DNA of 64,000 nucleotides from Aspidiotus rigidus (lineage: Eukaryota > Arthropoda > Insecta > Hemiptera > Diaspididae), in assembly GCA_035079385.1 (NCBI GenBank), contig JAVHKY010000003.1, forward strand, positions 27,419,501 through 27,483,500. The letters run 5' to 3'. The translations under genes and the position numbers were made by a program. Of the stretch, positions 11,521 to 23,619 are shown piece by piece (within the stretch, counting starts at the first letter, position 1; each line of letters begins with the position of its first letter). The notes under the pieces are model-generated. The model did not search any database and was not told the DNA's origin. It was given only the letters and a program-made list of their open reading frames with translations.

Positions 11521-11985
11521 ATGACGTACTTGAAAACTTGGGAAGAATTCGAGAAAACGGCCGAAAATTTGTATCTTCAAAACTCTATGAATGTAAATAT
11601 TAACCAAGAAGACATTCTGTTGGCGTGATGTTACTCATTGTGTTATGAGTTATTTTCATATTTCATTTCAGACACGATTTGTAATGAAGTATGATCATTC
11701 TGAGCCCTCCTTGAAAATCAAAATAACAGACAATACAGTGGTGAGTATTCGCTGTAAAGATGATGTGGATTTCACATTTAAAAATTCAGCGACACTGATT
11801 TGCTATCTGAGATCTATTCCTGAGATTATGATGGTAGGTTTTGTGAAAAGCTATCTACGTGATGATGATATTTTTTCTTCTGCCTCTAGTGTCTTCAATA
11901 TAAAGCCGAAATGCTACAAGAAGTTAAGAAGCTGGAAAAATTCGCCACCAAACTTTTAAATCATATGGTTTCGAAAGAAGCGTAA
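11521..11985 (+). CDS. SRP9: Signal recognition particle 9 kDa protein
   Basis: Subunit of the SRP Alu domain. With SRP14 it binds the 7SL RNA Alu end and slows elongation while the ribosome docks at the ER. Exons 11521-11592, 11672-11740 and 11890-11985 join to 78 aa (human 86). The protein begins MTYLKTWEEFEKTAENLYLQ and continues with TRFVMKYDHSEPSLKIKIT, then CLQYKAEMLQEVKKLEKF, then LLNHMVSKEA and stop, matching the family end to end. The stop TAA falls inside gcgtaag, next to a false donor. A poly(A) signal AATAAA is at about 12173. The gene is intact and compact. Confidence 0.95.
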
Positions 11986-13449
11986 GAATTTACTCGAAGA
12001 TCTCAAGTTTGTTGAATTTTCAGCGTGTGATTCGTATTTTGTCGGAAACTAACGGGTTTCCTCATTTTATGATGATATAATTTGTATTGTAAAATAAGTT
12101 TGATATTCGCTGTCCTATGTTGTATCTTTATCCGCGTTGTATAATCGTTAAGTACCTCCTATTCGTTTTCAGAATAAATTTTAAAGAATACTGATTTCGA
12201 ATCTTAGTTGCGAGCAAATCCGACAGTCGTGACGATTGTTCATTCTTAAGATATGTGTATTAATCGACATGTTCGTTTCTATTCACCGGTATTTAATTTT
12301 CTGTTTATGGACAGTAAGATGATGAGCTAAATGAGAACTTTGGTCGCTTTAGTTTCTCTATTCTTAGTGTAATTGTGTTTTAGAGGTCACCGAATCGTAT
12401 TTCGAAACAACTAGAGCCCTGGAAACGACGCATTTTGCGCTTCAATTGGTAAACGTTTTAGTTATACAGCTCGATAGTAATGAATAATTATTAAAAACTA
12501 TGGAAGCTTCTTCCTTAGTTCTTTGTTCTTTGAATTAAATCAGTGGCAAGTTTGATTTTTTTCTTTCTCGATGTGAAAGAGAAAACTAACGATACGAAGG
12601 AAAATATTAAAAAAATAATAAATTTTAATTCTAACGTTGGTATATGCTATTGAGAGAACACGATGTGAATTCATTCAAGGATTGATGGATTAAGATACGT
12701 ATTTGTGGATAAGATCTGATATTTAATTGGTAAAAAATCACGTGTTGTATTAGGTACCTACACCTGGTGGTTTTATATTTTCCATTAAATCTCACTTTTC
12801 ATTCTATAGGTCATAAGAATGCTAAGAAATCTTTCCTTTGTATGAACTAATGGTACTAGGGACTACTGCTAGTAATTTCTTCGGTCAAAACGTCCCCAAG
12901 ATATTGTACCTAATTTTCAATATTGATGGCGGTGAGCTACATTATTTGAATTTTAAATCATCGTCATGAATCATGATACAAAAACTCGCACTTTTTTTTC
13001 GCTGAGAGACGAAAGAAATGCGAATCGGTGCGAATATTGAAGTTGAACTAAAAGAGAGAACTCATATAGGGCTAGAGAAAATTAAATTCGCAAAATAAGT
13101 CATGAATGCGGTTATGTATTTAAGTAATAACTTTCAGAAGCGAACAGTTGCGATAGTAACACCCCAAGCGGTTGACCGGTTCGATATTCACAAGCGCGCG
13201 CCGTTAAGTGATAAGACCAACGGACCGAAGATTTTTTTCATTACTATCAGAGAATTTTCCAACAAACTTCTCATCTTATTTCCATTTTAAACTTGTCCAT
13301 GTTATGAGTCCATTGCTATTTTTAAAGGTAGGAAGTTCTGGTTGTCCGTTATCAGATTTATTTTTCTTGTTTTTCCGACTGAGGACAGTAAAATCTACAA
13401 CTACCCGAGTGTGATTACCGATTCACCGTCAATTGTCGATCATATCGTC
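11986..13449. other. SRP9 3' region and PIN1 upstream region
   Basis: SRP9 3' UTR with AATAAA near 12173, then about 1.2 kb without a gene. The interval 13100-13449 is GC-richer with alternating frames and probably holds the PIN1 promoter and 5' UTR. No repeat or RNA gene is seen. Confidence 0.45.
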
Positions 13450-14268
13450 ATGGATTCTGTCGAAGATTTACCCTCTGGTTGGGAAAAAAGAGTGAGTCGA
13501 TCAACAGGTAGGTCTATTGAGAGATCTGAACTCGATTTGTCGAATGAACGACTGCCTGAATTTGTATCCCATCGGGTGTTTCTGTAGCTCATCCAATTTC
13601 AATTTTGTTTTTTCATAATTCAGGTCAAGCGTACTACTTAAACATCTATACGAAACAAAGCCAATGGGACAAACCTGATAAACCTGCTGAAGGTACAACT
13701 TCAGTGTCGGGTCCAAGTCAAGTACAATGTAGCCATTTATTAGTCAAACATAAAGATTCTCGAAGGCCTAGTTCATGGCGGGAAGAAGTCATCACTCGAA
13801 CAGAGGATGAAGCTCGTACTATTGTTTCAGGTAAGTAATGTCTTTGATATTGCTCGAAACCATTCAGACCACACAAATTCCATTCTGTGTAGTTTAGCTC
13901 TTAATCGAAAGAATCCATCAGAATCCGAACATCCATCATGATTTCTTAGTAGTTGAAATCTAAGTTGGGATCAATTTTCATAATGAAAGAATTTTCTTGA
14001 TATCCTGAAAAACTTTTCGTCACAACTGTCTTATTCCTGTTTTACAGAGTACCGAGAACAAATTATGTCAGGAAAAGCTTCATTTGCTGAACTAGCGACG
14101 AAATATTCGGATTGTAGTTCAGCGAAGAAAGGTGGCGATTTAGGTCCCTTTACCCGAGGAACGATGCAGCCTCTATTTGAAGATGCGGCATTTGCGTTAA
14201 AAGTAGGAGAATTAAGCGAGCCGGTCCATACAGCTTCTGGTGTGCATATAATATTACGCACAGCGTGA
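13450..14268 (+). CDS. PIN1: Peptidyl-prolyl cis-trans isomerase PIN1 (dodo)
   Basis: Nuclear parvulin that isomerises phospho-Ser/Thr-Pro bonds in cell-cycle and signalling proteins. Exons 13450-13507, 13624-13830 and 14048-14268 join to 161 aa (human 163, fly dodo 166). The WW domain runs from [14 protein letters not shown] to QSQWDKP (about 7-38). The linker is followed by the PPIase domain (about 50-161). Catalytic residues can all be read: His in CSHLLVKH, the phosphate-binding Lys and Arg pair in [11 protein letters not shown], Cys in [15 protein letters not shown] and His in SGVHIILR. The start is the ATG immediately before DSVEDLP. A poly(A) signal AATAAA is at 14401. It converges on glutamine synthetase. 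Confidence 0.96.
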
Positions 14269-15305
14269 TTCAGATATGTATTCCAGTTGAATCAATTCAT
14301 CATTTTTCATTCGAATTCGCCTCAGACGACCAGATCATTAACTTCTATGCTAAACTTGATACTTTAATCTCTTTGAAGCCTTTATTTCTGTTCATTCCAC
14401 AATAAACTAGTTCGAGGATGCGAAAGTTCTTTTCATAAATCCATCGCACGATGGTTCTGATAAATGTCATGATACATTATTTTAATTATTTATTTTATGA
14501 CTGTAATTATTTGTACTTCTGAGAAGTAATGACCTTAATTTATTTTTGTTTTAAATCGCAGAGTTTATCATTGTGTTTCCTTCCTTTATTCTTTTTCGAT
14601 CAAAATTATACTTATTACCTACTTGGTGTACGGCATTTCAATGTTTCATTTGTAATTTTATTTCCTCGTCTCAAGAACTAATGAAAAAATTTACTATCCA
14701 ACGTAAATTCAAGATGTATTTACACAAAATATGAAATACACTATCAATTTATTGAGTAAAGTAAATAATTGTTTTAAAAATATACGACCAATTTTGTAAA
14801 AACATTTTTCATACGTTACAATATTCGATATCGGACCGAAAATTTCCTATAAATTTCAAACGATAATAGATCTAAGGGGAATGCTCGACGCAGACTTTGT
14901 CAATCTAAGTAATTTGATCTAAGGAAGAAATGAATGATGTAGGACACATAAAAAAATAAAAAACTGGTCTTCTCAATGAACAAACAGTATTGTACACGAG
15001 TAACATTATGAAGCTTTTGAATATAAAATAATTTGATTTACATGATACGTTCTTAAAATCTTTAACAAACTTACAATGGTAACTTTTATTCTTGTGTATT
15101 TCTAATTGAGTTACCCTTTCTCACTATAAATGGTACTCCACTCGAACATTCGAAAAATGATAAAAGTAATAAGACAAAACAATAAAATCTAAAATAGAAA
15201 CGAAAACCCCATTCGTGATGTTTGATAAGTACTATTATTTGATCTTAAAGGGGGGTATTTTATGGAAATTTATTTTAACATTTAATAGTTAGCCTAAATC
15301 TTGGC
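14269..15305. other. Convergent 3' regions of PIN1 and glutamine synthetase
   Basis: PIN1 3' UTR with AATAAA at 14401, then AT-rich DNA. TTTATT at 15085-15090 is a candidate minus-strand poly(A) signal for glutamine synthetase. No gene or repeat is recognised. Confidence 0.5.
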
Positions 15306-18300
15306 TCATTGATTCAAACATATCGTGCGCACCATCACTTCAGCCACTCTGTAAGGATCACAATTCGAAGCAGGTCGACGATCTTCCAAATATCCTTTCT
15401 TCTCTTCTGCCACAGTTCTTGGTATACGGATGCTGGATCCACGATTAGCGACGCCTAAAGAATAAAATTGCCAATAATTAACAAAAATTGGATTAATAGT
15501 TTTGTTCCTTTCTCTTTTATTATTCTTTGCCATGTTTTCCGATCAGGAAGGATACTTCATAGCCACATCATATAATTGTGGACATTTGTTTTTCGCTCAC
15601 CAGACCGAGGCTTCTCCACAATAATTCAACTCACCAGCAGAGAAATCATGGATAGATGAAGTTTCATGTTTTCCCGTCAACCGACGTTCGTTATCTTTTC
15701 CTTCTTTTGGATCGTAAGCGGTAATATGACGTATGTGTTGCTTTGATAATTTATCGATAGCCTTTTCGATTTCCCTAAAAAAAGAATTCGATAGGTAGGA
15801 CTTGGTATTTTTTTTCCCTGAACGATCATAATACCAAATGTGATACTTACACAATACCATTTTCTTCTCGCATTGCAGCAGTTGAGAAATTGCAATGAGC
15901 CCCAGCTCCGTTCCAGTCTCCAGTCATGGGTTTAGGATCAAGGGTTACGACCACACCGTATTCTTCAGCTACACGATGCAATAAGAATCGGGCCATCCAC
16001 AATTCATCACCAATATCTATCCCCTCACAAGGACCAACTTGGAACTCCCACTGTAAATTACAATAGGTACCAAATGAACGAATGCTCGTGGAGATGTTTC
16101 AATTTGAAGACGACTTCAAAAAACTTACCTGCGCTGGCATAACCTCAGCGTTCGTTCCAGAAATATTAATTCCAGCATACAGACATGCCCTGTAATGGGC
16201 CTCTTCGATTTCACGACCGAAGACTTTATTCGCTCCGACTCCGCAGTAGTACGGTCCCTATAAAGACATAGAGAAAATCATGTGTTCTTCAGATGCTCCA
16301 ATTTTTTCAACTTGGAATTAGAGAAGAGACTGTCGTTCCTCTCAAAAAATTCAATACTGTTTTTTTTCGAGTGATCTACTTTTTTTTCTGTAAAATTTTG
16401 AATAACTGGCTGTTCGTTCCGCCGGTTTACATCGTTGAAACATAACAAACCTGAGGTCCGGGAAATCCTCCTTTCGGCCAACCGAATGGTCTCTCGTCCA
16501 TATCCAATAAAGTGTACTCTTGTTCAATACCGAACCACGGATGTTGGTCGGCTGCCATTTTCATCACTTCGTTACAGGCGTATCGGTGGTTGGTTTCTGA
16601 AACGGAAAATGAACACGGTTTGAATAACCTGTGATATTCTTTGAAAAATTCTGACTTTCGAGCCAATATGAGGGAAAGAAAATTGAAAAATTTGTCGAGC
16701 TACGTATATATGAGGATGATGTGGGGAGGTCAATTTCGCTTTCTGCGCTTTATGGAGAGCGTGACGTCATCAAGGGAAACTTGAACAGTTTCATGGAGGC
16801 TTTAATACTTATACTTTGTTCCAGAAATTCTACAGCACGCTAAATTTTGCTTTACACGGCAAATACTTATTATACCTAGAATTTTACAATTATATAAATC
16901 TTGATAACGTATAATTGAAGGGAGCAGCCGGGAACATGTTATGAAAAGTCTCAGGACATATAGCTATTGTTTTGTTCTCAGAGCTGACCTTCACAGTATG
17001 TCGATAGCAGCAATTTTTGTGGAAGAAAAAGTTATTCACTAGAAAAGTTTCACTATTGAAAGGCGAGTCAACAATTCTGATGGACCGTTTCCAGTTTGAA
17101 ACAAAATCTTTCTAACCAAGTCACGACATTAATAATTGACTCGGAGAACAAAAGGCTTCGCTGAGTTTTTTCTCATCACAATGTCCTATGCCAATACAGT
17201 ACCACTCTTTTCGGATCAGAGCATAAAATGCACTCTGAAGGAAATTGATCAGGTTTTGTTTACCAACAGTAAACACTTACTAGCAGGTTTCTTATTGTAC
17301 TCGTACGTGTCACATAATATCAGTTTATTATTTCCTAGACGGAAAGGATCCGGGTACATGGCAACAGGGTACAGGTACATGTCTGAATTCTTTCCGGTAG
17401 ATTGACCCGTTGAGCTACCATCGTAATTCCAAATCGGCAATTCTGCAAAAAAAAAAAGAAAAAAAAAACAGTAAAATGAATTAACTTGTTAATTCTGTTG
17501 CGTCCAATTATCTTGGCATGTATTTCCACAGTTTCTTTCAAGTCAGGGCAGCAAATCAACGCTCTTCTGTTCACGTCTAATCGGATTGAGTCCCACAAGA
17601 GTTACCTGACAGTAGAAAACTTTCCACTTTTCATGATCACGATAAATGATATCATTAGTAACATCGCTTTCCCCGTTAAACCAATTTTATATTATGCCGA
17701 TGACCCGAGCATCCATATGCAAACAAATAATCAACTTCGCACACAAAGAATCCTACAAAATCCCATCTTGTCCATCTTCAACTGGCTACGATAGCGCACG
17801 TCCAGTACCGCGATTTTAGACAAAAAAACTCAGGGTTTTTTTAAAGGCGTTAAACGAGGGGTGACAGGAAACCTGTTTTATGAGGCACGTGGGATCTGAA
17901 AAATGTAGATTGTGACATCACAGGCCCTCACTTCAAAGCTTTATATAACAAGAGGGGAACTTTAAAAAAAACGATCTATGACGTCATCAGATTGTGACGT
18001 CACAAGGCTGACCGATGACGTCATCCAAGTATGATATCACAGGCTCCGCCTCAAGCGTTTTATGATAGCAGGGGGACTAGAGAAAAAAAGTAATCTATGA
18101 CGTCATCAGATTGTGACGTCACAGACCCGTACTTTAAAGCTATGTGTGACCTGTCACGAGAAAACATACGTCAACTCCCTAATCCGCCGACAAAAATTGT
18201 GGGCATCACAACTAACGGTGAACTCATATTTTTACTGTTCAATGGGTCGGGCTTGACCGACTTGAGCTAGTCCCGTTTAACATGGCACGATATCGGTGCT

Positions 18301-21300
18301 CTAGTGTGCAGATTGAATTTTTACAAAAACATATAAGATGATGCTCTTAATTGTCCACCGTTCCTACGTACCTATAGTTGTAGTATCTACGTAGATAATT
18401 TCTGTGTTCTCATAATACTCGATGTTGATACGAGTACACTCAAGTTGTCGTTTCAATTTTTTCTGCGGTTTGCATAGTTTACTTTCCCTTCGAAGTATTC
18501 ATTTAACTTCGTCGAACCCCAGTTCACAACATTCTCTTCAATTCCACCCTTAATTGTCTCACTTATCGCAATATCTTCAACAACATGCTCTACATTCTCA
18601 CCCATTCCTTTCATTTAAAAATTCACTTTCTATTGCCTAATCCCTGTATTTTCCGCATCATCCCCTTGAGCCTTGCCTACACCTAAAATATATAAACTAT
18701 GCGGTCAACTATCCCAAAAATCTACAAACTCCTTAATCTACCGCTCCCACTCTCTAGAAGTACTTGACTCTTTTCCCAGCACTGCACTTTGTTTCACAGA
18801 TGGATCAAAAATCGAAAACCAAGTCGGTTTCGCGTGTTCAATTGGCGACAAATCTTTTCCTTTATAATGGCCAAAGTCCAAGCCATACTTCAATGCTTAG
18901 AAACAATACTAACCCTCCCTTTCCCATCAAACCACACTTTTCTGATCGTCAATGATTCCTTATCTGCCTTGAAGGCAATTTACGATGTACATCTCACTTG
19001 TCCCACGCCAGCTCTATTCTCTTCTCATAATCTTGTCATGACATAACTCTCATCTAGGTCCGCAGCCCTATGAGGATCCAAGGCAATGAAAAAGTCGATT
19101 TAGCCACCAAAACCGCGTCAGAACATTCACGAATCAACTCTCGTCTTCTACCTACGAAAAATGATCTCAGTCACACCATCCAACTCAAAATTACGGACAA
19201 ATGTACCACACTGGGGCAAAATCAAATCTCATCAAACAAATTAGCTCAATTAAAACCAATACTGGCCTTCGCGCGGACTTCATCACATCCCGTCACAAAA
19301 TGTACCCGAATCAGTCGCACGCGACTCACACACACTCGCCTTCTTTCCATCTCATGCGAACATTGTATAACCTCGACTCCCCCGCACAAACACCCAAATT
19401 TTCGTATGACTATCTTCAGCTCCTCTTGCTGATAATCTCTCATCCCTTATGAAACTTCATCTCTTACATCCAACGCATCTGAAATCGATTCACCATCAAG
19501 CTCATAACCCGAGGGCAGTTAAGAGCCTGTGAAAATGTTGTGTAGTTTACAGCACGTTTGCGTCACAATTTCCTACTAACTCCCTGTACTGCTTAGATAA
19601 AGATTGTAAAAACTTTGAAAATCGATCCAGTACCAAGTCAAAATTCAATCCGAGTGAATTTGAGAGTTGTTAAGCAAAGAACCTCAAAATTTTGGACTTT
19701 GCAGAGTGGTGGCGCGCTAGTGTACCATTATATACCGCCTCCACTACTCCGCGTTATACCGCCAGCTCCATTTCTTATCACGATTAGCTTCCAGGGCTTC
19801 TTAGCAAGCCGTATTAGCTAAAAACTTGGCTAAAAGCTAACCCTTCAAATTGACTGGCTTTCGCTATTAGCTAACGGTTAACCCAGTCTTATTGGCTAGT
19901 TAACAGCTACCTAATTTTGAGCCAAAAGAGAATGGCTAATGGCTAAAATCTAAAAGCCAACAGCTAACGGCTGAAACTATGGGAGAAAGTCACTCCAATG
20001 TGTAGGGGCGAGGGTTGGGGAAGAGAAAATATTAGCAGTTAGAAATTCCAGTTTGAATGGTCAATGGCTAATGGCTATAATGTGATTTCATTAACTAGCT
20101 AGAACGGCTAGTTGATTTTGGATGAAAATTGCTCGGCTAACGACTAATAGCTTCGGCTGAGTTAAGCAGGCCTGTTCTTAGACCATCTAGTATATAGACC
20201 GCCGATAGCCTGTGTAAAAATCAGGGGGCTTAGCCAATTGCATTGGCTAAAAACTTAGATAAAAGCTAACCCTCTAAATTGATTGGCTTCGGCTATCAGC
20301 TAACGGCTAACCCAGCCTCATTGACTAGCTAAAAGCTAGCAAATTTTGGACCAAAATAGATTGGCTAATGGCTAAGAGCTAAAAGCTAACGTCTGAAAGT
20401 AGGGGTGGGGTCACTTCAATGTGGAGGGGTGAGGTGTGGGGAAGAGAAAATATTAGTTGTTAGCAATTCCAATTTCGATGGCCAACGGCTAAGCTAATGG
20501 CTAACAGCTAGCTAATGGCTAGCTAGTTTTTGATGAAAATTGCTCGGCTAACGGCTAATGGCTTCGGTTTAGCTGAGTACCCCTGATAAAAATGGCGTTA
20601 TCAGTCGTCGCAACATAGAAGGCTTGCTGTAAGTCGGTAAGGTTTATTTATATAGACAGTTCGGTATACGCGAGGCAAGAGGATGTAAGCTATGCCACTC
20701 GTCTACATTTAACTCCGTGAAACCATACCGACTTATAAACCCTACGATGTTCCAACGGTGTTTGTATCATGATCGGCAGTCTAGTCTAAGGCCCTGTTAG
20801 ATTCGGACCGAACACGTTTGAGGGAGCGCTAGTGTCTATGTATAAAATACATTGTAAAGTACTGATAAGCGAACGGTGATGCAAAAATCCAACGGTGATT
20901 GTAACACAAAAATACATGACAAACATCAATTTTCCTTTAATTTCTACAGAAATAGTCGATTTTGGAGAAAAGTGTAGAGAACAAAGTTGAAAGAGCGTGA
21001 AATTTTCTTTCAGATGAGTCTAATTTCAAGAGGTTTCAAGAAATCAAAAAATTTCGTTTTAGTTCTTGTGTGTCCGGCCCGAATTCTCATTCTGGATATC
21101 CATAGCAAAATAACGATCAGGAGAACAAGACTTATCACAATGTTTACCGCGGCTCGAACTAAATCTTCCGTTCCGCTGATCGTCGTTTTGCAGATACATC
21201 ACTGCAAAATAATGATCGAAGGAATAACATTACTTTTAGCCTACAGCAGACAGTGTCACAAGCCTTATTCCCTTGATCGTTGTCGGAGTCTTGCAGATAC

Positions 21301-21751
21301 GTCAATTCAACTTTCTACGGTAGGTAATTATGTTTTCCAATGCTTTTCACTTATATAACATTTTGAAACTTTTTAACGAGACACGATGTGAAACCTTGAA
21401 CGGGGTTTCCTCAACCAGGAAAACGGTGGCCGAAGTACTCTCTTTCTAATCGATTTACAGCTGCGAATAACTAGAGCGAAACAACATGAATGAGGAAAAC
21501 GTGGACCGCCCCCGCCAGTACTTTCGACCACAAAGAACACTAATTCATAATTATTTCGATTACTCACCCTTCGGGCATTTTGGAATGAAATCCAAAGTTC
21601 GGGTTTTGGCGCGTACATACTCTCCACTTCCATCGATCCATACGTACATAGCCTGTATCTTGTTCGGCGGTAAGGGGATTTGGAAATATCGGCTCAAGAG
21701 ACTCTTATTTATAGCCGCATTCGGCGACTGAGCTAAAACTGGATTCGCCAT
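15306..21751 (-). CDS. GS: Glutamine synthetase, cytosolic type
   Basis: Class II glutamine synthetase (EC 6.3.1.2), making glutamine from glutamate, ammonia and ATP; it acts as a decamer. Seven minus-strand coding exons, 21751-21568, 17442-17281, 16596-16451, 16257-16129, 16050-15851, 15774-15635 and 15454-15306, join to 369 aa, which is the length I recall for insect Gs2. The beta-grasp N domain contains [17 protein letters not shown] and [12 protein letters not shown]. The catalytic domain has [12 protein letters not shown] (metal-binding Glu), [18 protein letters not shown], the ATP signature [22 protein letters not shown], and [19 protein letters not shown]. It ends CLNQ. No mitochondrial leader is evident: the start [19 protein letters not shown] is like cytosolic forms. 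The 4.1-kb first coding intron is packed with repeats, but all splice sites are intact. Confidence 0.96.
17560..17800 (+). pseudogene. I/Jockey-type LINE reverse transcriptase fragment
   Basis: Translation gives [20 protein letters not shown] followed by [12 protein letters not shown]. This is the region around the YADD catalytic motif of I/Jockey-like non-LTR retrotransposons. No further RT blocks are readable, so it is a dead fragment. It lies in the first coding intron of glutamine synthetase, opposite in strand. Confidence 0.65.
17867..18140. repeat. Fold-back family end plus CRE-like TGACGTCA cluster
   Basis: acaggaaacctgttttatg at 17868 is a variant of the terminal motif shared with the elements at 23.07, 47.62, 50.68 and 57-58.5 kb. 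Downstream, TGACGTCA octamers and near matches alternate as atctatgacgtcatcaga and ttgtgacgtcaca over 17979-18125. No opposite end of an element is found, so this is a solo or decayed copy. Confidence 0.65.
18450..18515 (+). repeat. Penelope 3'-tail fragment
   Basis: The sequence tctgcggtttgcatagttta followed by cccttcgaagtattc matches the 3' end of the Penelope-like element at 30545-30600 and the arms of the hairpin at 6130-6346. It is a short solo piece. Confidence 0.55.
18480..19450 (+). pseudogene. LINE RNase H domain and C-terminal remnant
   Basis: Pieces in different frames give [14 protein letters not shown], then [27 protein letters not shown] and [15 protein letters not shown], in the order of the four acidic blocks of the RNase H domain of I/Jockey LINEs. 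They are followed by [11 protein letters not shown] and SCEHC, like the C-terminal zinc-binding tail. Several frameshifts and stops are present. It is probably from the same family as the RT piece at 17560 and the tail at 31500. Confidence 0.75.
19820..20585 (+). repeat. GGCTAA-rich degenerate repeat, two ~430-bp units
   Basis: Irregular runs of ggctaatggctaa, ttggctaaaagctaac and agctaacggctaac fill the interval. A longer unit starting aaaacttggctaaaagcta appears near 19820 and again near 20248, each followed by a cactccaatgtg/cacttcaatgtg spacer. It looks like an expanded hexamer-type repeat that was later duplicated. No coding content. Confidence 0.7.
20795..20990 (+). repeat. Relative of the AATTCGGACCG MITE
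   Basis: gattcggaccgaacacg near 20809, agcgctagtg and actgataagcgaacggtgat match pieces of the MITE at 41205-41470, in part as its inverse. It is an incomplete copy; its right end is not found. Confidence 0.5.
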
Positions 21752-23069
21752 AATTCACTTTTGAACAACTGAAAACAAATGAAACCGAAGACAAAAATTA
21801 TTTTACGACGTCTTTGTCACAGTTCACGAGAACGCGAAGATCGTATGGGTACTAATAACGAAATCAATAACGGTGAACAGCGTAATTTAAGACTGTGGTC
21901 ATGAGAGCAACAAATGTGAAACTGATAATTCTCGCGGAGCTCATTAGGTATATGAAAATTTATGTCGAAGGACTTTCGTTCTTCGACGTAATAACTTTGT
22001 TTTTATAAAGAAAAAGAGATGAACTCTCAGAGGTGATACGGGATATCTGTGTTTGTATGAATAACATCGTCGTTGGGAGTATTTGTTCGACCTTTTGCTA
22101 TCAATTTTCACTCTAACTCTTGTGCGTGTTCGAGTATTTTTCTCGATGTAAAGCGATAACGCAGCAATTGACGTTCATAATATATACAGGTATAGATAAG
22201 ATAACGAAAACGTGAAATCGAGTACACAGAAAGCGATCATTTATACAGCGAAGAATCTGTAAACTTCAATCGAGCGTGGACGTTTACTAATGATGTGTAA
22301 GAATAAAATTGCTCAAATAAGTATTATGAAACATCATGAAGTAACAGCCCCACGCAAAGCGCTTGGTTGTGAAGCTCGACTTCGAGGACAAATTTCGAGA
22401 AAAGTAGAAATAAGTAACAAAGTTCAGAACCCACGCTATCGAAGTGAGTTTTGAAAATGCACTTTGATTTGGAATTCTCCGACAGAAATGCTTCTTCTTA
22501 GAATATGTTGGATATTGCTCCGCTATAGTGATCGAAGTCTTGTAGTTTTATCCGCCGATCGATCAAAGATACGAGCAAAGACCTGGAGTTGAAAAACATT
22601 TCATCGCCCAGAGAAGAAGAGGAACGTCAAAAAATCATAGTACTGAATGAAAAGAATGGGAGCTTTGTTCGCTTTTTTGGAATTTCGTTTTACAAGGAAT
22701 TCTGGAATTGCGATAATTTTGATGGCGAACTCTAAAGCAGAATCTAGAGAAGCTTGGGAAACTACTTGAGACCCGTGATTCTGGTTCATAAAACGCACGG
22801 CAAACTCTTCGATGATTCATACTGGATGAGGGACGACTAGACGGTAGAAAACTTTGACGAAAATCCCCCCCCCCTCCAAACAAAAAAATCTAGAATTACG
22901 CTAAATACACTTAACGTCTACAATTGAAGACCTTTCTGTCAAAAGGGAGTCTTTCCTATAAGCCCTTTTGACAGAAAGATCAGGCGCTATCTTTCGACAA
23001 GAATTCCAGGAGTGTTGAATACAAATCTTTCATTAATTTCGAGCTGAGAGTACTTACCCCCTGAATTTT
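21752..23069. other. Upstream region of glutamine synthetase
   Basis: It should contain the promoter and any 5' UTR exon of glutamine synthetase. No TATA box or initiator can be placed with confidence. A short hairpin lies at 22932-22978. Frames at 22601-22883 give no known family. Confidence 0.4.
22932..22978. repeat. 16-bp perfect inverted repeat
   Basis: ctttctgtcaaaaggg at 22932-22947 is answered by its exact complement at 22963-22978 across a 15-bp loop. It may be a small MITE remnant; it is not followed by a U run, and a terminator role is not expected in an animal. Confidence 0.7.
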
Positions 23070-23502
23070 AACAGGAAGCCTGTTTTATTTGGAGGCTTTT
23101 TGAGAAAAATGTCCGCCGTCCGGCCCGCCGGCAACCTGGAGGTCGTTTAGAGGTCGACCTCCTATCCCATATACCTCGGAGGTCGACATTTTTTCTACAG
23201 CCTTCTCCCACTCCCTTTAATATATAGCTTGGAGGTCGTATCATATTTATCTTGGAAGTCCAAATTTTTCCAAGTCCTCCTCCTATCATATATACATAAT
23301 ATTATATAGGTTGGCGGTCGAAATTTTTTCCAAGTCCTTTTCCTGTCATATATAGTTTGGAGATCGAAATTCTTACAAGTCCCACTCCTAACACATGTAG
23401 CTCTGAAGTCCAGATCTGTGACGTCACAATTTTATGACGTCATTGGTCAGGACGTCACACTCCGAGGACGTCATAAATCTCCCTTACAACAGGTTCCCTG
23501 CT
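23070..23502. mobile_element. Fold-back family element, 0.43 kb
   Basis: The left end aacaggaagcctgttttat at 23070 and right end caacaggttccctgc near 23486 are inverted versions of one terminal motif. Next to the left end is gtccgccgtccggcccgcc, as in the element at 57.06 kb. The inside is a decayed minisatellite of tatagcttggaggtcgtatc and cttggaagtccaaattt type. Four TGACGTCA-like sites lie at 23418-23475. Noncoding. Confidence 0.65.
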
Positions 23503-23619
23503 CCGTTATATTTAAAAAGTTAGCGTTGTATATAAGTGGGGTACCAACGGATAAAACTTTGTACATGTACGTTCGATATTTTCGTGTCTAAAATACATGT
23601 TGTATTCTCGTGGTGGAAA

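Noticed and set aside
15306..21751. Two separate glutamine synthetase genes (a 21.7-kb exon and a 15.3-17.4-kb body)
   Set aside because: The splice phases match exactly (G|AA joining), and the joined protein is full-length with no missing or duplicated segment.
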